From assembly GCA_018241365.1 (NCBI GenBank), contig JAFEDX010000193.1, positions 1 through 64,000 of the forward strand: a DNA stretch of 64,000 nucleotides, in the 5' to 3' direction. This stretch comes from Pseudomonadota bacterium. GTDB lineage: Bacteria > Pseudomonadota > Gammaproteobacteria > Xanthomonadales > Rhodanobacteraceae. Shown here piece by piece: positions 24,596 to 32,977 of the stretch (its first letter is position 1; each line of letters starts with the position of its first letter). The notes beneath the pieces are model-generated. The model was not told where the DNA came from, did not search any database, and saw only the letters and a list, made by a program, of their open reading frames with translations. The position numbers and the translations under genes are program-made.

Positions 24596-25393
24596 TCAGC
24601 GCTGGCAGCGCGCCCAGCGCGCGATCACCGCATGCAGCGCGTCGAGCCCGTCGGTAAGCGCAGCGGGTCCCGGCTGCAGGATGATCGGCGACTTGATCTC
24701 GTGGAGTTCGCCGTCGCGCACCGCAGGAATTGCATCCCAGCCCGGGCGGGCGGCCACACTGGCCGGCTGGAATTTCTTGCCGCACCACGACGCCATGATG
24801 ATGTCGGGCGCGCGCCGCAGGACTTCCATGGGATCGGCAAGGATCCGGTTTTTGGCGAGCGATTCTCCGGCCAGTTCCGGAAACACGTCGTCACCGCCGG
24901 CAATGCGGATCAACTCGGCCACCCAGCGGATGCCGGTGATCGGTGGTTCGTCCCACTCCTCGAAATACACCCGCGGCCGGCGCGTCAGCGCGGCGGCACG
25001 CGCACGCACGGATTCGACGCGCGCTTCAAGTTCACGCGCGTACGCATCGGCTCTCCCAGCTGCGCCAACCAGCGCTCCCAGCCGACGCACGTAAGCGAGG
25101 ATGCCTTCGACCGAACGGTGGTTGCTGATCCAGACCTCGACCCCTGCCTTGATCAAGTCGCGGGCGATGTCGGCCTGGATGTCGGAAAACCCGATGGCCA
25201 TGTCGGGCGCAAGCGCGAGGATCCGGTCGATCTTCGCGCTGGTGAAGGCCGAAACCTTCGGTTTCTCTTTCCGCGCCTTGGGCGGTCGCACCGTGAAGCC
25301 GCTGATGCCGACGATGCGATCCTGCTCACCCAGCGCGTACAGCACCTCGCAAGGTTCTTCCGTCAGGCAAACGATGCGGCGTGGGCCCGTCAT
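24596..25393 (-). CDS. BtuF-like cobalamin-binding protein without signal peptide
   Basis: 265 residues, helical-backbone substrate-binding fold (peripla_BP_2): RIVCLTEEPCEVLYALGEQD, VGISGFTVRPP, ILALAPDMAIGFSDIQADI, and the metal/corrin-site-like region MASWCGKKFQP. Relatives bind vitamin B12 or iron chelates for ABC import. This protein starts MTGPRRIVCLTEE with no signal peptide or lipobox, so it may act in the cytoplasm. The ATG at 25393 has CAGGA nine bases upstream and lies five bases after the GNAT stop. No ABC permease or ATPase gene is nearby. Function therefore uncertain. Confidence 0.75.
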   Translation of the reverse strand: MTGPRRIVCLTEEPCEVLYALGEQDRIVGISGFTVRPPKARKEKPKVSAFTSAKIDRILALAPDMAIGFSDIQADIARDLIKAGVEVWISNHRSVEGILAYVRRLGALVGAAGRADAYARELEARVESVRARAAALTRRPRVYFEEWDEPPITGIRWVAELIRIAGGDDVFPELAGESLAKNRILADPMEVLRRAPDIIMASWCGKKFQPASVAARPGWDAIPAVRDGELHEIKSPIILQPGPAALTDGLDALHAVIARWARCQR

Positions 25394-25398
25394 GGCGC

Positions 25399-25845
25399 TC
25401 AATCCTGGAGTCGCCGGGCGAGGAAGTACGACACATGCCCCTCCGGAAAATCCTTGAGCTCGCCGTAAACGCGATAACCCAGTTTTTCGTAGAACGGCCG
25501 CGCCTGGAAACTGGTGGTTTCGACGCGTGCCTGCTTGAAGCCATGCCGCAGCGCGAATTGCTCAGCACAACGCACCAAGCGGGTGCCAAGCCCGACGCCC
25601 CGCGCAGAATCACCCAGCCACAACAGCTCGATGTTGAGGTAACTCCAAAAGGCGTTGGCGCGGATGCCACCCACCACCTTGCCCGCGGCGTCGCGCGCGA
25701 ACACCGCGAACTTCAAGTCATCTGCCACCTCGGGCAACCCGGGCACCGTGCGCCGATTGAAATCCTGGATGCCTTCGCTCAGCGTCCGAAGATCGGCCAG
25801 CGTCGGGTCGGTCGCCACTTCCACATGGAATGTGTCGTGCGACAT
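25399..25845 (-). CDS. GNAT-family N-acetyltransferase
   Basis: 148-residue acetyl-CoA dependent acetyltransferase with the GNAT core: VFARDAAGKVVGGIRANAF (beta strands), the acetyl-CoA pyrophosphate loop ARGVGLGTRLVRCAEQFA (Q/R-x-x-G-x-G/A type) and SFQARPFYEKLGYRVYGE near the end. Substrate unknown. It follows pdxH by six bases and precedes the BtuF-like gene by five, so all three are surely co-transcribed. Confidence 0.85.
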   Translation of the reverse strand: MSHDTFHVEVATDPTLADLRTLSEGIQDFNRRTVPGLPEVADDLKFAVFARDAAGKVVGGIRANAFWSYLNIELLWLGDSARGVGLGTRLVRCAEQFALRHGFKQARVETTSFQARPFYEKLGYRVYGELKDFPEGHVSYFLARRLQD

Positions 25846-25851
25846 CGCGAA

Positions 25852-26439
25852 TCAGGGATACAACAGGCGCCTGCGCCACACGCCATCCACCAGATCCCAA
25901 CGTTCGCGCTCGTTCCAGCGATGCGCGCCCGCGTACCAGAACTCGACGAGGTCGGGTACGATGCGGTAACCGCCCCACTCCGTCGGGCGCGGCACCTCGC
26001 GCCCCTCGAATTTGTGCTCGAACTCGGCAACGCGCTGTTCCAGCAGCGCGCGCCCGGGCAAACTGCGCGACTGCAGCGAAGCCCACGCGCCCAGCTGGCT
26101 CAAACGCTCACGCGTCACGAAGTAGGCATCCGATTCGGCCGCCGGCAGTTTTTCAGCGTGCCCTTCGATGCGTATTTGGGCAGGCGGATCGAGCCGCTTC
26201 CAGTGCAGGCACAGCGCGACGCGCGGATTGGCGGCGAGCTGCACGCCCTTGTCGCTGTCATAGCGGGTGAAGAACGTCAGGCCACGCGCTTCGATGGTCT
26301 TCAGCAGCACCATGCGCGAGTGCACGCGGCCATCCGGATCGGCCGTCGCCAAGTTCATCGCATCCGGCTCGGGATCGCCGCTGGCACGTGCGGCGGCGTG
26401 GAGGCGCTGCAGGACATCGAGAATCGTCGGGTTCAACAT
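25852..26439 (-). CDS. pdxH: Pyridoxamine 5'-phosphate oxidase
   Basis: FMN-dependent oxidation of pyridoxine or pyridoxamine phosphate to PLP. 195 residues with the FMN-binding RMVLLKTIEARGLTFFTRYD and SDKGVQLAANPRVALCLHW, the dimer/FMN region QIRIEGHAEKLP, and the C-terminal family signature FWYAGAHRWNERERW. Slightly shorter than E. coli PdxH at the N-terminus. Twelve bases separate it from the upstream response regulator gene, which suggests one transcript. The PLP enzyme BioA is encoded 2 kb away. Confidence 0.93.
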   Translation of the reverse strand: MLNPTILDVLQRLHAAARASGDPEPDAMNLATADPDGRVHSRMVLLKTIEARGLTFFTRYDSDKGVQLAANPRVALCLHWKRLDPPAQIRIEGHAEKLPAAESDAYFVTRERLSQLGAWASLQSRSLPGRALLEQRVAEFEHKFEGREVPRPTEWGGYRIVPDLVEFWYAGAHRWNERERWDLVDGVWRRRLLYP

Positions 26440-26451
26440 AGGCCCGCGATC

Positions 26452-27153
26452 TTAACCCTGCTCTACCCTGTACCCGTGCTGATACACCGCCGTCAACCGC
26501 CAGCCGTTCTCGCCGGTCAGGTTCAGCTTCTTGCGCAGGCGGCTGATGTGGGTATCGACGGTGCGCGTGGTGACGTCGCCGGCGAGGTTCCAGACGTTTT
26601 CCAGCAGGGCATCGCGGCTGACGATGCGGCCTTGCCGGCGGAACAGGTAGCAGGCCAGTTCGTACTCGCGCTGGGTCAGTTCCACCGGCTCGCCATCGAC
26701 GCTGATCTGGCGGCGTTGCTGGTCGATGCGGTAAGGCGGCAGGTCCAGCACCTCGGTGCCGTCGGTGTCGGCGCCACCGCGGCGGCGCAGTACGGCCGCG
26801 ACGCGCGCCAGCAACTCGGCCTGCTTGGGCGGCTTCACCACGTAGTCGTCGCCCCCCGCGGCCAAGCCCTCGACGATGTCGGATTCCTCGCCACTCGCGG
26901 TCAGGAAGATCACCGGCAGGCTGGCGTTCGGCGATTGCCGGATCCACTCGAGTACCTCCAGACCCGTGGCGTCGGGCAAGCTGCGGTCGAGCAGCACCAA
27001 GTCCACGGCCTCGTTGCCGAGGCGGCGCCGGAAATCGTTCGCGGTCTTGAACACCGCGCAACCGTAACCCGCATGTTCGAGCCACAAGCGCAACAGCTCA
27101 GCCTGACTCGCATCGTCCTCGACGCACCCGACCGTCCAAGTCACTGCACTCAT
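26452..27153 (-). CDS. Orphan OmpR-family response regulator
   Basis: 233 residues: receiver domain with the acidic pair EDD (12-14), phospho-acceptor D56 (LVLLDRSLPD) and the conserved Lys in YVVKPPKQ. A winged-helix DNA-binding domain (ELTQREYELACYLFRRQGRI, TRTVDTHISRLRKKL, YQHGYRVE) follows. No histidine kinase gene is adjacent; it precedes pdxH, so the regulator may be co-transcribed with metabolic genes. GAGGA lies six bases before the ATG at 27153. Regulon unknown. Confidence 0.9.
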   Translation of the reverse strand: MSAVTWTVGCVEDDASQAELLRLWLEHAGYGCAVFKTANDFRRRLGNEAVDLVLLDRSLPDATGLEVLEWIRQSPNASLPVIFLTASGEESDIVEGLAAGGDDYVVKPPKQAELLARVAAVLRRRGGADTDGTEVLDLPPYRIDQQRRQISVDGEPVELTQREYELACYLFRRQGRIVSRDALLENVWNLAGDVTTRTVDTHISRLRKKLNLTGENGWRLTAVYQHGYRVEQG

Positions 27154-27257
27154 TCTCGTCCTCGCTCCACTGCCAACTGCATGCTCCCCTCACGCCCTTT
27201 GCCAGCCGAGCAGCGCCCCCCGTGTCCTTCGCATTGGCACAGGCGACCCTGCAAGCA

Positions 27258-27461
27258 TCAATCGACTTCGAAATTGATCCGCATGTTGACGCGCCATTCC
27301 AGCACGGCGCCGTTCTTGTCGGTGGATACCTTGATGTCGTTGATCCACGCGCCCTTGATGTTCTTGACGGTCTTGCCGGCCTTTTCGAGACCATGACGCA
27401 CGGCATCCTCGATGCCCTTGCTTGACGAGGCGCTCAGTTCGATGACCTTGGTGACGGACAT
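27258..27461 (-). CDS. Dodecin (flavin-storage protein)
   Basis: 67-residue dodecin. These proteins form a hollow dodecamer that stores riboflavin or FMN and protects against its photochemistry. The sequence MSVTKVIELSASSSKGIEDAV and NIKGAWINDIKV fit the family; the Trp of GAWIND is the residue that stacks on the flavin. CAGGAGCAGCGTC precedes the ATG as Shine-Dalgarno. It lies upstream of the response regulator with a 104 bp gap. Confidence 0.92.
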   Translation of the reverse strand: MSVTKVIELSASSSKGIEDAVRHGLEKAGKTVKNIKGAWINDIKVSTDKNGAVLEWRVNMRINFEVD

Positions 27462-27511
27462 GACGCTGCTCCTGCTCGACGGAAACCATTCGCAATGCCT
27501 GCAATGGCCTC

Positions 27512-27517
27512 AGTATA
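27512..27517 (-). promoter_or_regulatory. Candidate -10 box of the dodecin promoter
   Basis: On the minus strand TATACT lies 50 bp before the dodecin ATG. It is a good -10 hexamer, but no convincing -35 stands at 16-18 bp spacing; a TTGACA further away (30 bp) does not fit. Confidence 0.4.
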
Positions 27518-27586
27518 GCCCAGACCTTCGGAAAGAAAACCGTGATTTGTCAAGCATCTGCGCGAATCAGCCGGCAACGCACCCCA

Positions 27587-28372
27587 TCAGACGCGACCCG
27601 CCAGTTCCCGATGCAGTGCCGGGGTCGCCGCCAGGACGCTAGTGGTCGCGAGCGTCAGCCCGGCGCCATGCAGGTCGCTGAACACGCCGCCTGCTTCGCG
27701 CACGATCACGGCCAGCGCCGCGATATCGAGGATGTTTACGTCGGACTCGATCACCACGTCGAGCGATCCGCGCGCCAGCAGGTGGTAGTGGCAGAAATCG
27801 CCGTAACCGCGCACGCGGTTGACCTCGCCGACCAACGCGCCGAACGCGTTCCAGCGTGACGTGTCGCGGGTCAGCGTCTTGATGTTGCCGATCGACAGCG
27901 CAGCGTCACGCAGGTTTTGCGTGTCCGCGACGTGCACACGGGTACCATCCAGGAACGCGCCGCCACCGCGTCGCGCCCACATGGTTTCGCCATACACCGG
28001 GGCGTGCGAAACACCCAACACCAGTTCCCCTGCGTGCATCAGCGCGATCTGCGTCGAGAAGAACGGGGTGCCGCGCACGAAGCTCTTGGTGCCATCCAGC
28101 GGATCGACCAGCCACAACAGATCGCCCGAACCGGTGCGGCCGCGTTCCTCGCCGTAGACTGCATAGCCGGGAAACGCATCCAGCAGCGTGGCGCGGATGG
28201 TGTCCTCGGCTTCGCGGTCGGCGATGGTGACCGGCGTCGCGTCGGGTTTCACCTCGACCGCCACGCCTTGCCCGAAATACCAGTTGATGCGTTCACCGGC
28301 CGCACGTGCCGCTTGCAGCGCCACGCCCAGGGCGTGGTCAAGGAAGGCTTCGTCGAGGGTGGTGCCCATCAT
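27587..28372 (-). CDS. Inositol-monophosphatase-family phosphatase (histidinol-phosphatase-like)
   Basis: 261 residues of the IMPase superfamily: metal-dependent phosphomonoesterase with VYGEERG (first Glu ligand), WLVDPLDGTKSF (DPxDGT motif) and NILDIAALAVIVREAGG (third metal ligand). The size and the TPVTIADREAED motif recall HisN, the alternative histidinol-phosphate phosphatase; CysQ/SuhB-type activity cannot be excluded. Three start codons (TTG 28375, ATG 28372, ATG 28369) follow AGGAATTG; I took the first ATG. It is divergent from bioA with about 65 bp between them. Confidence 0.8.
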   Translation of the reverse strand: MMGTTLDEAFLDHALGVALQAARAAGERINWYFGQGVAVEVKPDATPVTIADREAEDTIRATLLDAFPGYAVYGEERGRTGSGDLLWLVDPLDGTKSFVRGTPFFSTQIALMHAGELVLGVSHAPVYGETMWARRGGGAFLDGTRVHVADTQNLRDAALSIGNIKTLTRDTSRWNAFGALVGEVNRVRGYGDFCHYHLLARGSLDVVIESDVNILDIAALAVIVREAGGVFSDLHGAGLTLATTSVLAATPALHRELAGRV

Positions 28373-28437
28373 CAATTCCTGTCGGGAGCGGCGCGCACGC
28401 GCTTGAGCATGCCGGATGCCGCGGCGATCATAGCAAG

Positions 28438-29802
28438 ATGAACGGCTTCGCTTCTCTCAATGCGGCCCTCGCGGCACGCGATCTCGCGCACGTGTGGCAC
28501 CCCTGCACCCAGATGCGTGAACATGCGGGCGAACTGCCGCTGGTCCCCATCGTGCGTGGCGACGGTGCCTGGCTGATTGACGCGGAGGGCAAGCGTTACC
28601 TCGACGGCATCAGCTCGTGGTGGAGCAACCTGTTCGGCCATGCCAATCCGCGCATCGCTGCCGCCATCGCGGAACAGGCCGCCCGCCTCAACCACGTGAT
28701 GCTGGCGGGATTCACCCACGAGCCGGCGCTGCAGCTGGCCGAGGAGCTGGTGCGGATTGCGCCGACCGGGTTGACCCGTGTGGCCTACGCCAGCGATGGT
28801 GCCAGCGCAGTGGAAATCGCGCTGAAGATGAGTTTCCACTACTGGCGCAACGTCGGCCGCCCTGAGCGCACGCGCTTCATCGCGCTGGCCAACGCCTACC
28901 ATGGTGAGACCCTGGGTGCCCTCAGCGTCAGCGACTTGCCGCTGTACCGTGCGGTCTATGGACCGTTGCTGTTCGATCCCATCGTCGCACCGTCACCGGA
29001 CTGGCTGGATGCCGAGCCCGGCGAATCACCCGACGACGTTGCACGACGCCGGCTTGGCGACCTGCGTGCGCTGCTGGAACGCCGTGCACGTGATACCTGT
29101 GCCGTGATCATCGAACCGCTGGTGCAATGCTCCGGCGGCATGCGCATGCACTCGCCCGCGTATCTCGCCGGGCTGCGCGAGCTGTGCGATGAATTCGAGG
29201 TCCACCTGATCGCCGACGAAATCGCGGTGGGCTTCGGCCGCACCGGCACCCTGTTCGCCTGCGAGCAGGCATCCATCTCTCCGGATTTCCTGTGCCTGTC
29301 CAAGGGTCTGACCGGCGGCGCGCTGCCGTTGTCGGCGGTACTGACGACGGATGAGGTGTACCGGGCGTTCCTCGGCGACTACGCCGCCAACAACGCATTC
29401 CTGCACTCGCACACGTTCAGCGGCAACCCGATCGCCTGTGCGGCCGCGCTTGCGTCATTGGCGATCTTCCGCGAACAACCGGTGCTGGAACGCATCCACG
29501 GACTCTCGACCCGACTCGCGGTGCGCATCCAGCCGCTGCGCGATCATCCGCACGTCGCCGGCATTCGCCAGACCGGCTTGATTGCGGCGTTCGATCTCGT
29601 CGCCGACAAGTGCGCCAATGCGGCGTATGCAGGCTCCGAACGCCGCGGACGACGTTTCTACCGGCGTGCACTGGAACGCGGCGTGTTGTTGCGACCGCTG
29701 GGCGATACGGTGTATTTCCTGCCGCCGTACTGCATCCATGACAGCGACATCGACCAGATGGTCGATGTCGCAATCGAGGCAATCGATGTGGCAACGGCCT
29801 GA
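28438..29802 (+). CDS. bioA: Adenosylmethionine-8-amino-7-oxononanoate aminotransferase
   Basis: PLP-dependent aminotransferase making 7,8-diaminopelargonate in biotin synthesis, with SAM as amino donor. 454 residues; motifs are HVWHPCTQM, YLDGISSWWSNLFGH, the PLP-phosphate region YASDGASAVEIALKMSFHYW, LIADEIAVGFGRTG and the Schiff-base lysine in FLCLSKGLTGG. The ATG at 28438 gives a canonical N-terminus; only a weak AGCAAG precedes it. No other bio gene is adjacent. Ordinary class III aminotransferase length. Confidence 0.94.
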   Translation: MNGFASLNAALAARDLAHVWHPCTQMREHAGELPLVPIVRGDGAWLIDAEGKRYLDGISSWWSNLFGHANPRIAAAIAEQAARLNHVMLAGFTHEPALQLAEELVRIAPTGLTRVAYASDGASAVEIALKMSFHYWRNVGRPERTRFIALANAYHGETLGALSVSDLPLYRAVYGPLLFDPIVAPSPDWLDAEPGESPDDVARRRLGDLRALLERRARDTCAVIIEPLVQCSGGMRMHSPAYLAGLRELCDEFEVHLIADEIAVGFGRTGTLFACEQASISPDFLCLSKGLTGGALPLSAVLTTDEVYRAFLGDYAANNAFLHSHTFSGNPIACAAALASLAIFREQPVLERIHGLSTRLAVRIQPLRDHPHVAGIRQTGLIAAFDLVADKCANAAYAGSERRGRRFYRRALERGVLLRPLGDTVYFLPPYCIHDSDIDQMVDVAIEAIDVATA

Positions 29803-29953
29803 CGTCGAGCTTGGACCGCTTTCGTGAACAGTCAGGCCAAAGGGCTCGTTGCCGTGGATGGCAACTCCACCCGCTGATCAGGTTCTGCCAGGCACCGGTC
29901 CACTCGGCCAACCCAAGCCTCGAACGCGGCCGCGATCATGGACAACCGCAAGA

Positions 29954-30307
29954 TTAGTGCCCGTGCACCGTCACCGACGGGTCCAGCATCTGCAGGGCCT
30001 GACCGACATTGGTGGCGCCGGTGCGCTGGATGTCCTGCTGGTTGTAACTGTTGCCCGCCACCGGCAGGCACTGGCCCTTGGGCGGCGGGATGTGGCTACC
30101 GGTATCGCGGATGCACATGCGCGAATCAACCGGCGGATTGGCACGTTGCTTCGCCGTATTGGCTTGCTTTGCCTGCTGCTTCGCGACAGGCGAGGCGGGC
30201 GGGTTGGCGTTCTGGCTGTCGGTGGCTGACTGGGCGAATGCGGTCGCGGAGACCGTGCACGCACCAAGGACGACTGCCAGTGCGGTGACGAGGATTCGCT
30301 TGTTCAT
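29954..30307 (-). CDS. Small secreted protein with TonB-receptor plug-like C-terminus
   Basis: 117 residues. An N-terminal signal peptide ends near AFA-Q (25/26); a VLGAC stretch (13-17) might instead be a weak lipobox. A low-complexity Gln/Ala/Lys region follows, then a conserved-looking core: Cys65, TGSHIPPPKGQ, Cys80 and SYNQQDIQRTGATNVGQALQ (87-106). The latter strongly resembles the start of TonB-receptor plug domains (TGSRI ... DIQRTGATNVGEAL), but no barrel follows. GGAGG lies seven bases before the ATG. Role unknown. Confidence 0.75.
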   Translation of the reverse strand: MNKRILVTALAVVLGACTVSATAFAQSATDSQNANPPASPVAKQQAKQANTAKQRANPPVDSRMCIRDTGSHIPPPKGQCLPVAGNSYNQQDIQRTGATNVGQALQMLDPSVTVHGH

Positions 30308-30435
30308 GGTTTGCCTCCGGATCTGGTGAGGACATTGTCCACCTCGGGGCGCATCCAGACACCATGCGCGATCCCGGGCAACAGGTTTCGTTCATACTTT
30401 GGACTCCGACCGATCACGGATGGTTCCGCTCTCGC

Positions 30436-31170
30436 ATGCGCATTCCCCGCTTCCATCTTGACGCTCCGCTCACTCCGGACGCACGGGTGCAACTGCCCGC
30501 GCAGGCGGCGGCCCACGCGCTGCGCGTTCTGCGTCTGCAGCCTGGCGACGCCATCACGCTGTTCAACGGCGATGGCAATGAATACCGCGCCCGGCTGGTC
30601 GCGACGCATGGCCGCGGGGCGTCCGCGCAGGTGGAGTCCTGCGTGAAGGTGGAAACGGAATCCGCGCTGCGCATCACCTTGGCGCAGGCGCTGGCGCGCG
30701 GCGAGAAGATGGACTGGATCGTCCAGAAGGCGATCGAGCTCGGCGTTGCCGCCATCGTCCCCATCGTGACCGAACGCAGCGAAGTCAAACTGGATGACCA
30801 GCGCGCCGCGAAGCGGCTCGACCACTGGCGCGCGGTGGTCAGCGCCGCATGCGAGCAAGCGGGGCGTGCCGTGGTCCCGTCAATCGAAGCGCCCCAGCCA
30901 CTCGCTCAATGGTTGGCGACACCCGCCACGGACGGCGCCTTGCGGCTGATGCTGCACCCTGGTGACGGAACCCGGCTGCGAGCGCTTGAATCCGTTGCGA
31001 ACGCGGTGACGCTGGCCGTCGGCCCCGAGGGCGGCTTTGGCGAACGCGACCTTGCCGCATTGCGCGAGGCAGGTTTCCGGAACCTCGTGCTTGGCCCACG
31101 CATCCTGCGCACCGAAACCGCTGGCCTCGCCGCCATCGCGGTGCTGCAGGCGCTGTACGGAGACTGGTAG
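30436..31170 (+). CDS. rsmE: 16S rRNA (uracil-1498-N3) methyltransferase
   Basis: SPOUT-family methyltransferase that modifies U1498 of 16S rRNA. 244 residues: N-terminal PUA-like domain (HALRVLRLQPGDAITLFNGDG), then the trefoil-knot domain with KMDWIVQKAIELGVAAIVPI, the SAM-site TLAVGPEGGFGERDL and LGPRILRTETAGLAAIAVL. I chose the ATG at 30436 (MRIPRFHLDAP), the family's usual N-terminus. It is divergent from the small secreted protein and convergent with the chp operon. Confidence 0.93.
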   Translation: MRIPRFHLDAPLTPDARVQLPAQAAAHALRVLRLQPGDAITLFNGDGNEYRARLVATHGRGASAQVESCVKVETESALRITLAQALARGEKMDWIVQKAIELGVAAIVPIVTERSEVKLDDQRAAKRLDHWRAVVSAACEQAGRAVVPSIEAPQPLAQWLATPATDGALRLMLHPGDGTRLRALESVANAVTLAVGPEGGFGERDLAALREAGFRNLVLGPRILRTETAGLAAIAVLQALYGDW

Positions 31171-31319
31171 CCGGCCATCAATCGCTGCGCAGCACACAGC
31201 CGCATCTGCGCAAGATGGTGATCAAGGAAACACCCGGCATCCCCCGTACGCGTTGACGTCTGCGCACCGCGCGCTGGATGCTCAACCCGTCACCGGTTGC
31301 GGCGACGAACGGGGTGTAC

Positions 31320-31799
31320 TCAGGCGGCAACGCCCAACGCTTCGACGATGCGGTTTTCGACGGCCGCGAGGTCGGGGATCCACGCAGGCTCGTCGTGGAC
31401 GAGCACCTGCTCGCGCACGCCGGCCGGCAACCCGCCGGCATCCATGTCGGCCATCAACATGTCTTCGGAGATCAGGGTGAGGCGCGGGAAGCCTTGTGTC
31501 AGCACGCCGAAATACGGCAGGCGTGCGTGCCCCCCCAGGGCCTTCAGGATCGCGACACGGGTATTCTCGGTGGATTCGGTCGTGGCGGTCCCGACCAGCG
31601 CGGAAAACGCCAGCACCGGCAAGCCCCAGCCACGCCACGCGAGGCGGCCGAGCAGCCACGCCGGTGCGCCTGCGACCGGCGCGGGCCGCGCGTAGGTGAT
31701 GACTTCGGCCATGGTCGTGTTGGGCACCAGCACACGCCCGCCCGTCACCGGCAACATGACGCCTCGAATTTCGCGCGGCAGGGCTTCCCGTACGCTCAT
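31320..31799 (-). CDS. chpC: CheW-like protein ChpC, end of the Pil-Chp operon
   Basis: 159-residue CheW-domain protein: GVMLPVTGGRVLVPNTTMAEVI, WLLGRLAWRGWGLPVLAFSAL. It presumably couples the receptor array to the ChpA kinase, alongside PilI. Its ATG overlaps the chpB stop (ATGA), so it is translationally coupled. Last gene of the operon; 149 bp of nothing recognisable separate it from the convergent rsmE. Confidence 0.85.
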   Translation of the reverse strand: MSVREALPREIRGVMLPVTGGRVLVPNTTMAEVITYARPAPVAGAPAWLLGRLAWRGWGLPVLAFSALVGTATTESTENTRVAILKALGGHARLPYFGVLTQGFPRLTLISEDMLMADMDAGGLPAGVREQVLVHDEPAWIPDLAAVENRIVEALGVAA

Positions 31800-32977
31800 G
31801 CCTTGGCCCCGCCTGTCTTGGCGGCGTCGGGCCGCGGGCTGGTGGTTTCGCTGTCATGCAGCCAGCGTTCGATGGGATCCGTGTGGATGCTGACGGGAAT
31901 GATCGTTTCCATCGGCACCAGTTCCAGGCCGGCAAGACTGTCCGGAAGGACCGGTTCTGACGTCTTGCCCGCACCGTCCGCCTTGACCTTCGCCACCGGC
32001 GACTCGGGATCGACCAGCTGCCAATCATCCAGCGATGGCAGGCTGGCCAGCACATCGGCATCGTCCAGCACCGGGGCCGCGGGTTCCACGGTGACCGGTG
32101 GCGCTGTTTCATCCGTTGCTTCCCGCGCCTCGGCTTCAGCCTGCGCAGGGACAACCGCATCCCCGAGCACCCGCCAGACCTGCGCCGAATCGGATGATGG
32201 CCCTGCCTGCGGTTCGGCGAGCCGCGCATCGATCATCGCCGACAGCGTTTCGGTATCGACATCCAGCGCGGCTTCGGCGTCGAAGTCGTTGTCCACGGAT
32301 GCCACGGGCAGCACGTGCGCGGTGGTTTCGGCATCCTCGGATTCCGGCTCTCCGGCCCTGGCGGCGGAAGCGGCGGCTTCTTCAACCGCCTGGTCCATGG
32401 CCATCACGTCTGCCAGCGCACTCATGGCCACCGGCCTTTCCACCGCCGCCGCGGCTGGAGGGTTCTGTCTTGCAATGAGGTCGATGGTCATCGTTTCGAT
32501 CTCTTCGGGGGACGGCGGCAATTCCGCCAGGTTGGCATCGAGCGGGGCAGCGGCGGGAGTGGGCTCGTTTTCGGCGACGGCAGCCACCGCGGCCGGCGAA
32601 ACACCGGATTCTGCTGGTTCCGGGCGCGGCGGATCGACATCAGGGTTGCCGCTGAGTTTGGCAACGAGGTGCCGCAACCAGCGCGCACGTTCCCAGCCGT
32701 CCAGTCCGCGCGAAATTTCGGGATCGTTGTAGACCACCGTTGTGCCTGCTTCGTACAGGCGCGCCTCGAGCGCATCCAGCCAGTCGCCGTCATCGAGGTT
32801 CACCAGCGCCGCCATCGCCTGTGCGCCGGCCATGCGTGCCACGTCGAATTCGCTGGCGGGGGCAGCGTACACGACTTCGACGTGTCCGCTCACGGCCTCG
32901 CGCACGTGCTCGACGGCGGCTTCCTGGCCATACGCCAAGGCGATGCGCGGCAACCCGCTGACCGCATGATCAGGCAT
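31796..32977 (-). CDS. chpB: ChpB-position protein, CheB-like but lacking the methylesterase domain
   Basis: 393 residues in the place where chpB lies in pseudomonads. The N-terminal 110 residues ([34 protein letters not shown]) resemble the N-terminal part of ChpB/CheB-like proteins of xanthomonads. From there it is acidic and Ala/Pro-rich. I find no GASTGGP, no HxP and no MGxDG motif of CheB esterases, so the catalytic triad is absent. It ends [20 protein letters not shown]. The start overlaps the chpA stop by eight bases. A scaffold or regulatory role is likelier than demethylation of PilJ. Confidence 0.75.
   Translation of the reverse strand: MPDHAVSGLPRIALAYGQEAAVEHVREAVSGHVEVVYAAPASEFDVARMAGAQAMAALVNLDDGDWLDALEARLYEAGTTVVYNDPEISRGLDGWERARWLRHLVAKLSGNPDVDPPRPEPAESGVSPAAVAAVAENEPTPAAAPLDANLAELPPSPEEIETMTIDLIARQNPPAAAAVERPVAMSALADVMAMDQAVEEAAASAARAGEPESEDAETTAHVLPVASVDNDFDAEAALDVDTETLSAMIDARLAEPQAGPSSDSAQVWRVLGDAVVPAQAEAEAREATDETAPPVTVEPAAPVLDDADVLASLPSLDDWQLVDPESPVAKVKADGAGKTSEPVLPDSLAGLELVPMETIIPVSIHTDPIERWLHDSETTSPRPDAAKTGGAKA

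Noticed and set aside
29848..29866. Small hairpin GTTGCC/GGCAAC after bioA as terminator
   Set aside because: Only six pairs and no T-tract; too weak to call.
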